Assembly (NCBI GenBank): GCA_029881175.1
Contig: JAOUNC010000063.1
Coordinates: forward strand, 1-10,086
Length of the DNA stretch: 10,086 bases
DNA from: Nitrospirota bacterium
GTDB lineage: Bacteria; Nitrospirota; Nitrospiria; Nitrospirales; UBA8639
Reading direction: 5' to 3'
Shown here: piece after piece, positions 7,407-10,086 of the stretch
How the letters are laid out: the number at the start of each line of letters is the position of its first letter
Position numbering within the stretch: the stretch's first letter is position 1
Position numbers and translations under genes: made by a program
Notes under the pieces: model-generated
What the model saw: the letters and a program-made list of their open reading frames with translations, nothing else
Database searches by the model: none
Told to the model about the DNA's origin: nothing

Positions 7407-7542
7407 AATTACCCTCGCATCATTTGAAAAATGAACACATCATCGCTCCGGACAAAACCTTCCTGCTAAATCTGACAGCCAATCTTACCGAGAATGAACC
7501 TGAGATCCAACTACCATTTTCCCATTCCGTGACGATGTCCCA
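7407..7542. promoter_or_regulatory. Divergent spacer between SWIM and HDOD genes
   Basis: The spacer must hold both promoters. For the SWIM gene (minus) a possible pair is TTGGAT (7510-7505) and TAAGAT (7487-7482) with 17-base spacing, a modest match. A short inverted repeat, TCATTT-GAA-AAATGA (7420-7434), lies 13 bases upstream of the SWIM start. On the plus strand I see neither a convincing promoter nor an SD in front of the HDOD start. Confidence 0.3.
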
Positions 7543-9123
7543 ATGAAGCAAACGGCTGACCTCAACAAAACCACACTTCCCTCATTTCTGGAAAACCTGT
7601 TGGAGGATGCTCCAGATACACTGCCCATTCTTCGGCAAAGCTGCATTCAAGTCTTAAATCTTACTCAGGACAAACGATCTAGCGCCAGCGACATTGGAGA
7701 CATTATCAAGCGAGACCAGGCCATGATGGCCAACATCGTCAAAATTGCCAACAGCTCCGCCTACCACACTCGCGTACCGGTTAAAACTCCAACCCATGCC
7801 GTCACCCTCATTGGATTTGATGTCATTCAGGCCATGGTCGTGGCCGCTCAACTCATTGAGCAAGCCGATACATTCGGAGCCAACACCTCCTGCCTGAAAC
7901 ACATCCTGGCACGAGCACTCGTGGCCGGAACCCAGGCACAAGAGATTGGCAAGACCCTAAATTATCCCGAACCGGGGTTTTTATTTACTAATGCGATGCT
8001 CTATTCGCTCGGCGATCTTATCTTGGCGTTATGTCGTCCGGATGTAGCGGAACAATTGGAAACATTGCGATTAGAAGACCCGACAAAAGCGCCAAAAGCC
8101 GAACTGACTCTTCTGGGCCGTCCCTTACCTATCATTGCGGCCACAATGGCGAAACATTGGCATTTACCTGAAAGCCTCATTCATCTTTTAGAGAAAAAAC
8201 CCATATGGCCCAAAACACGGCCTGAAGGTGAACAACAAATAATGGAGGGTATTGTCCGGGCAGCAAATGAACTGAGCTATTGTCTTCTCAACCCTTCAGG
8301 GGTTGGACAAGAACAGGTTTTCCAGTCGCTCATTCAACAATTTCTCCCGCCTTACGCTCTCTCCTTTACTCAATTGGAGCAAACGGTCACCAACGCATTC
8401 ATGCAAGCCTCTGAAATTGCCTCGACGATCAATATTCATCACCAACACTTAACTCCGTCTGAGAATCCAGCTTACCCCCCTATCCACAATCAACAACTCC
8501 AGAAACTCACTCTGGCAATCCAACAAACCCTTCACAAGGACCAAGAGCCGGAACAAGAAGAATGCTTTCCGACTCAAATTTCCCAAAAGAGCCCTCAACC
8601 TGCATGCTCTTCCTCGTCGAATACCGGCAACTTGTTGCTGGAATACACGCTTGCGGCAATGAAGATCCCTGAGCCCTCCAATTTACTTACCTTTGCCACC
8701 CACACCCTTTATGCCTCATGCGGCTTCGAACGGGTGCTGCTGGCCTTTGTGGTACCAGGGAAAGATACGCTGGAGGCAAAAATTGGATATGGGGCACAAT
8801 CAGATGCGATACAAACCGCATTCCATTGCCCCCTCATAAAAGGGAATTTTTGGTACCGGCTCCTACACCAATATCAACCAATTCAATTCCCCTCATTAGG
8901 AAAAGAAGGCAAGGACAACGAAATCCCGAAAGATTTCCTCCAGCTCTGGGGCAAGGCACCAGGATTAGCCGGTTGCTTATATGCACCGAATAAACCTATC
9001 GGCCTGATTTTGGCCGACCGAGGTGCCGGCGGTCACACCTTGACAGATACCGATTTTGCAGCGTTTGCTCTAGTCCTCTCCCAAACAAACGCCAACCTCG
9101 CCCGACTGACCCAATCACACTAA
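7543..9123 (+). CDS. HDOD-domain signalling protein with probable GAF-like C-terminus
   Basis: A 526-residue protein. Residues about 12-215 match the HDOD domain: LPSFLENLLEDAPDTLPIL, then SDIGDIIKRDQAMMANIVKIANSSAYH (49-75), VKTPTHAVTLIGFDVIQAMV (80-99) and the helical block ending in KHWHLPESL. HDOD proteins are HD-superfamily relatives that have lost the metal-binding His-Asp pair; here the equivalent of the LLHDIG motif reads LYSLGDL, so no phosphodiesterase activity is expected. After a Gln/Pro/Ser-rich linker (about 300-360), residues about 361-523 look like a degenerate GAF domain. HDOD proteins act as scaffolds in motility, redox and cell-cycle signalling; which applies here is unknown. 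ATG-7543 is the first start after the in-frame stop at 7501, yet no SD precedes it. The HDOD assignment is firm, the GAF-like one tentative. Confidence 0.82.
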   Translation: MKQTADLNKTTLPSFLENLLEDAPDTLPILRQSCIQVLNLTQDKRSSASDIGDIIKRDQAMMANIVKIANSSAYHTRVPVKTPTHAVTLIGFDVIQAMVVAAQLIEQADTFGANTSCLKHILARALVAGTQAQEIGKTLNYPEPGFLFTNAMLYSLGDLILALCRPDVAEQLETLRLEDPTKAPKAELTLLGRPLPIIAATMAKHWHLPESLIHLLEKKPIWPKTRPEGEQQIMEGIVRAANELSYCLLNPSGVGQEQVFQSLIQQFLPPYALSFTQLEQTVTNAFMQASEIASTINIHHQHLTPSENPAYPPIHNQQLQKLTLAIQQTLHKDQEPEQEECFPTQISQKSPQPACSSSSNTGNLLLEYTLAAMKIPEPSNLLTFATHTLYASCGFERVLLAFVVPGKDTLEAKIGYGAQSDAIQTAFHCPLIKGNFWYRLLHQYQPIQFPSLGKEGKDNEIPKDFLQLWGKAPGLAGCLYAPNKPIGLILADRGAGGHTLTDTDFAAFALVLSQTNANLARLTQSH

Positions 9124-9142
9124 GCAACGCCACGTCCTGGCA

Positions 9143-9221
9143 GTCAACCTCGAATTAATACTTGAAGACGCCAGTAGCTTCAAAAACTTCACGGGGTGAT
9201 GTAGCCTAATTCGAGTCTGAC
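9143..9221. repeat. Inverted-repeat remnant, resembling RAYT-associated terminal repeats
   Basis: GTCAACCTCGAATTA (9143-9157) and TAATTCGAGTCTGAC (9207-9221) are inverted copies matching in 13 of 15 positions, nine of them consecutive, with 49 bases between. The right copy, read on the minus strand as GGGGTCAGACTCGAATTA (9224-9207), resembles a motif I remember beside REP-associated tyrosine transposases in many genomes; that link is from memory only. There is no transposase inside, so it would be a deletion remnant or a small non-autonomous element. The rest of 9124-9252 holds no gene, and no T-tract terminator for the HDOD gene. Confidence 0.5.
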
Positions 9222-9234
9222 CCCTAAATATTCC

Positions 9235-9256
9235 ACCAGAAGAATAGTCTTCTGGT
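9235..9256 (-). terminator. Nine-base-pair hairpin overlapping the tRNA 3' end
   Basis: On the minus strand ACCAGAAGA (9256-9248) pairs perfectly with TCTTCTGGT (9243-9235) around a CTAT loop. The first four bases are the discriminator and CCA of the tRNA, so in the precursor the tail would be base-paired. Only GGAATATTT follows, so it is a weak terminator by the T-tract rule, but its position fits 3'-end formation for the tRNA transcript. Confidence 0.5.
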
Positions 9257-9328
9257 GAGCCGCGTGCGGCTCGAACGCACGACCCTCGCCTTAAAAGGGC
9301 GATGCTCTACCAACTGAGCTAGCGGCTC
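9253..9328 (-). tRNA. tRNA-Lys, anticodon UUU
   Basis: A complete 76-base cloverleaf. The acceptor stem is GAGCCGC (9328-9322) with GCGGCTC (9263-9257). The D arm is GCTC-AGTTGGTA-GAGC. The anticodon stem is TCGCC/GGCGA with loop CTTTTAA, whose central TTT (9295-9293) reads lysine AAA and AAG codons. The T arm is GTGCG-TTCGAGC-CGCAC. Discriminator A is at 9256 and CCA is encoded at 9255-9253. All stems are Watson-Crick. It follows purA on the same strand but has its own promoter, and it converges on the HDOD gene. Confidence 0.97.
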
Positions 9329-9331
9329 ACA

Positions 9332-9361
9332 GAAAGGCGATGCTACCAATGGACTTAGTGG
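9332..9361 (-). pseudogene. Possible decayed copy of the tRNA-Lys 5' half
   Basis: Read on the minus strand, 9361-9332 aligns with tRNA bases 9325-9293. It matches in 24 of 30 aligned positions with three gap positions, including the runs TTGGTA and GCATCGCC. It lies immediately upstream of the intact tRNA in the same orientation. A partial tandem duplication that decayed, or the scar of an old integration or excision, would both explain it; chance similarity is not fully excluded. Confidence 0.45.
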
Positions 9362-9368
9362 ATGTCAA
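9340..9368 (-). promoter_or_regulatory. Promoter for tRNA-Lys
   Basis: A perfect -35 hexamer TTGACA (9368-9363) is separated by 17 bases from TAGCAT (9345-9340), a four-of-six -10. Transcription would begin about five bases before the mature tRNA 5' end at 9328. The spacer and -10 fall inside the tRNA-like fragment. Confidence 0.65.
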
Positions 9369-9407
9369 ACTCCGGATGAAATGTCAGAAATGTATTGACA
9401 ACATCAA

Positions 9408-10086
9408 TCATGATGATCGTTTTTTAGAACGTACGAGAGGGTTTCGGATAACAATGGTATCTTCACGTTTGGAGCCAGTCGAAATCATATCAATACGGCA
9501 GGAAGCCAGCTCTTCGATACGCGCCAAATATCGTTTCGCCGCAGGAGGCAAGGCCTTATAGGATCTCAGTCCTGTCGTATCGGTGGTCCAGCCTTCCCAC
9601 CGTTCATAAACGGGTTTGCAGTTTGTCAACACATCTAAGTCCGCTGGCATCTCTCGATACAACTTGCCCTGATAGCGATAACCGGTACAAATCTTGAGCT
9701 CTTTGCATCCATCCAACACATCGAGCTTCGTCACGGCCAATGACGTTAATCCATTCACGCGCACAGCGTATCGCAGCACCACGGCATCAAGCCAACCACA
9801 TCTTCGCGCCCGTCCAGTGGTCGCCCCATATTCATGCCCTCGTGTCATGAGTTGTTCGCCCATGGCATCCTGCAACTCGGTGGGGAATGGCCCTCCACCG
9901 ACACGAGTCGTATAAGCTTTCGTAACACCCAATACAGCTGAAATATTGGTGGGGCCGACGCCACTGCCCGTACATGCCCCCCCCGAACAGGAGCTCGACG
10001 AGGTCACATAAGGATAGGTCCCAAAGTCAACGTCCAGATGTGTCCCTTGTGCTCCTTCAAATAACACGCGTTGCCCTTTCGCAAAC
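9408..10086 (-). CDS. purA: Adenylosuccinate synthetase PurA, C-terminal part (cut by window edge)
   Basis: PurA joins IMP and aspartate, using GTP, to make adenylosuccinate, the first committed step to AMP. The window holds the last 226 or so codons; the frame is open to base 10086, so the N-terminal half with the GTP-binding loop lies outside. GTG-10067 is an internal valine codon, not a start. Visible hallmarks are VLFEGAQGTHLDVDFGTYPY (start of fragment), GSGVGP, KAYTTRVGGGPFPTEL, the substrate-binding TTGRARRCGWLD, TKLDVLDG, and a C-terminal RIEELASCRIDMISTGSKRED. The short tail RSKKRSS is basic. Codons end in TGA at 9408. The 79 bases between this stop and the tRNA contain the tRNA promoter and no clear purA terminator. 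It could be monocistronic or the last gene of a unit to the right. Confidence 0.97.
   Translation of the reverse strand, partial: FAKGQRVLFEGAQGTHLDVDFGTYPYVTSSSSCSGGACTGSGVGPTNISAVLGVTKAYTTRVGGGPFPTELQDAMGEQLMTRGHEYGATTGRARRCGWLDAVVLRYAVRVNGLTSLAVTKLDVLDGCKELKICTGYRYQGKLYREMPADLDVLTNCKPVYERWEGWTTDTTGLRSYKALPPAAKRYLARIEELASCRIDMISTGSKREDTIVIRNPLVRSKKRSS

Noticed and set aside
9136..9175. CTGGC...GCCAG inverted repeat after HDOD as its terminator
   Set aside because: The arms are short and bulged, the loop is over 20 bases, and no T tract follows.
9408..10067. GTG at 10067 as a purA start codon
   Set aside because: It encodes the Val of VLFEGAQGT in the middle of PurA, and the frame stays open to the window edge.

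Overview
The window is ordinary bacterial chromosome. It carries the leftward, nearly canonical translation and transcription-factor operon rimP-nusA-infB-(DUF503/ylxP)-rbfA-truB in its left half. The right half holds three less conserved genes, a tRNA-Lys and the 3' part of purA. Gene order is that of a free-living bacterium. DUF503 lies between infB and rbfA, and ylxR and ylxQ are absent between nusA and infB. Together with the FlhG/MinD-like, SWIM and HDOD genes and moderate base composition, this suggests Nitrospirota or a deltaproteobacterial-type lineage. That placement is a low-confidence impression; no phylogenetic test was possible. There is no sign of recent phage, plasmid or large mobile DNA.

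Layout. 1-5273 (minus): truB (cut by the left edge), rbfA, DUF503, infB, nusA and rimP, with gaps of 9 to 70 bases, so almost certainly one transcription unit read right to left. 5274-5544 is the divergent regulatory region: on the minus strand it holds a very clear intrinsic terminator (7-bp stem, GNRA loop, U tract) 47 bases upstream of rimP, a palindrome whose arm could act as antiterminator, and two further imperfect inverted repeats. 5545-6474 (plus): a FlhG/MinD-type P-loop ATPase. 6513-7406 (minus): a SWIM zinc-finger protein with a long coiled coil, convergent with the ATPase and separated from it by a hairpin. 7407-7542: a 136-base divergent spacer. 7543-9123 (plus): an HDOD signalling protein with a probable GAF-like C-terminus. 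9124-9252: non-coding, with an inverted-repeat remnant resembling the repeats that flank REP-associated transposases. 9253-9328 (minus): tRNA-Lys(UUU) with encoded CCA. 9332-9361: an apparent decayed copy of the tRNA 5' half that supplies part of the tRNA promoter. 9408-10086 (minus): purA, missing its 5' half at the right edge.

How the parts work together. RimP, RbfA, TruB and IF-2 act in 30S maturation, tRNA modification and initiation, and NusA acts in elongation, termination and antitermination. A leader terminator in front of an operon that encodes NusA is a natural place for feedback control, and it is the most interesting signal in the window. The ATPase, SWIM and HDOD genes do not form one operon (orientations +,-,+). 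The ATPase and HDOD families are commonly linked to polarity, motility or signalling, but nothing here ties them to a pathway. I found no CRISPR array, no toxin-antitoxin pair and no clear new defence or biosynthetic system.
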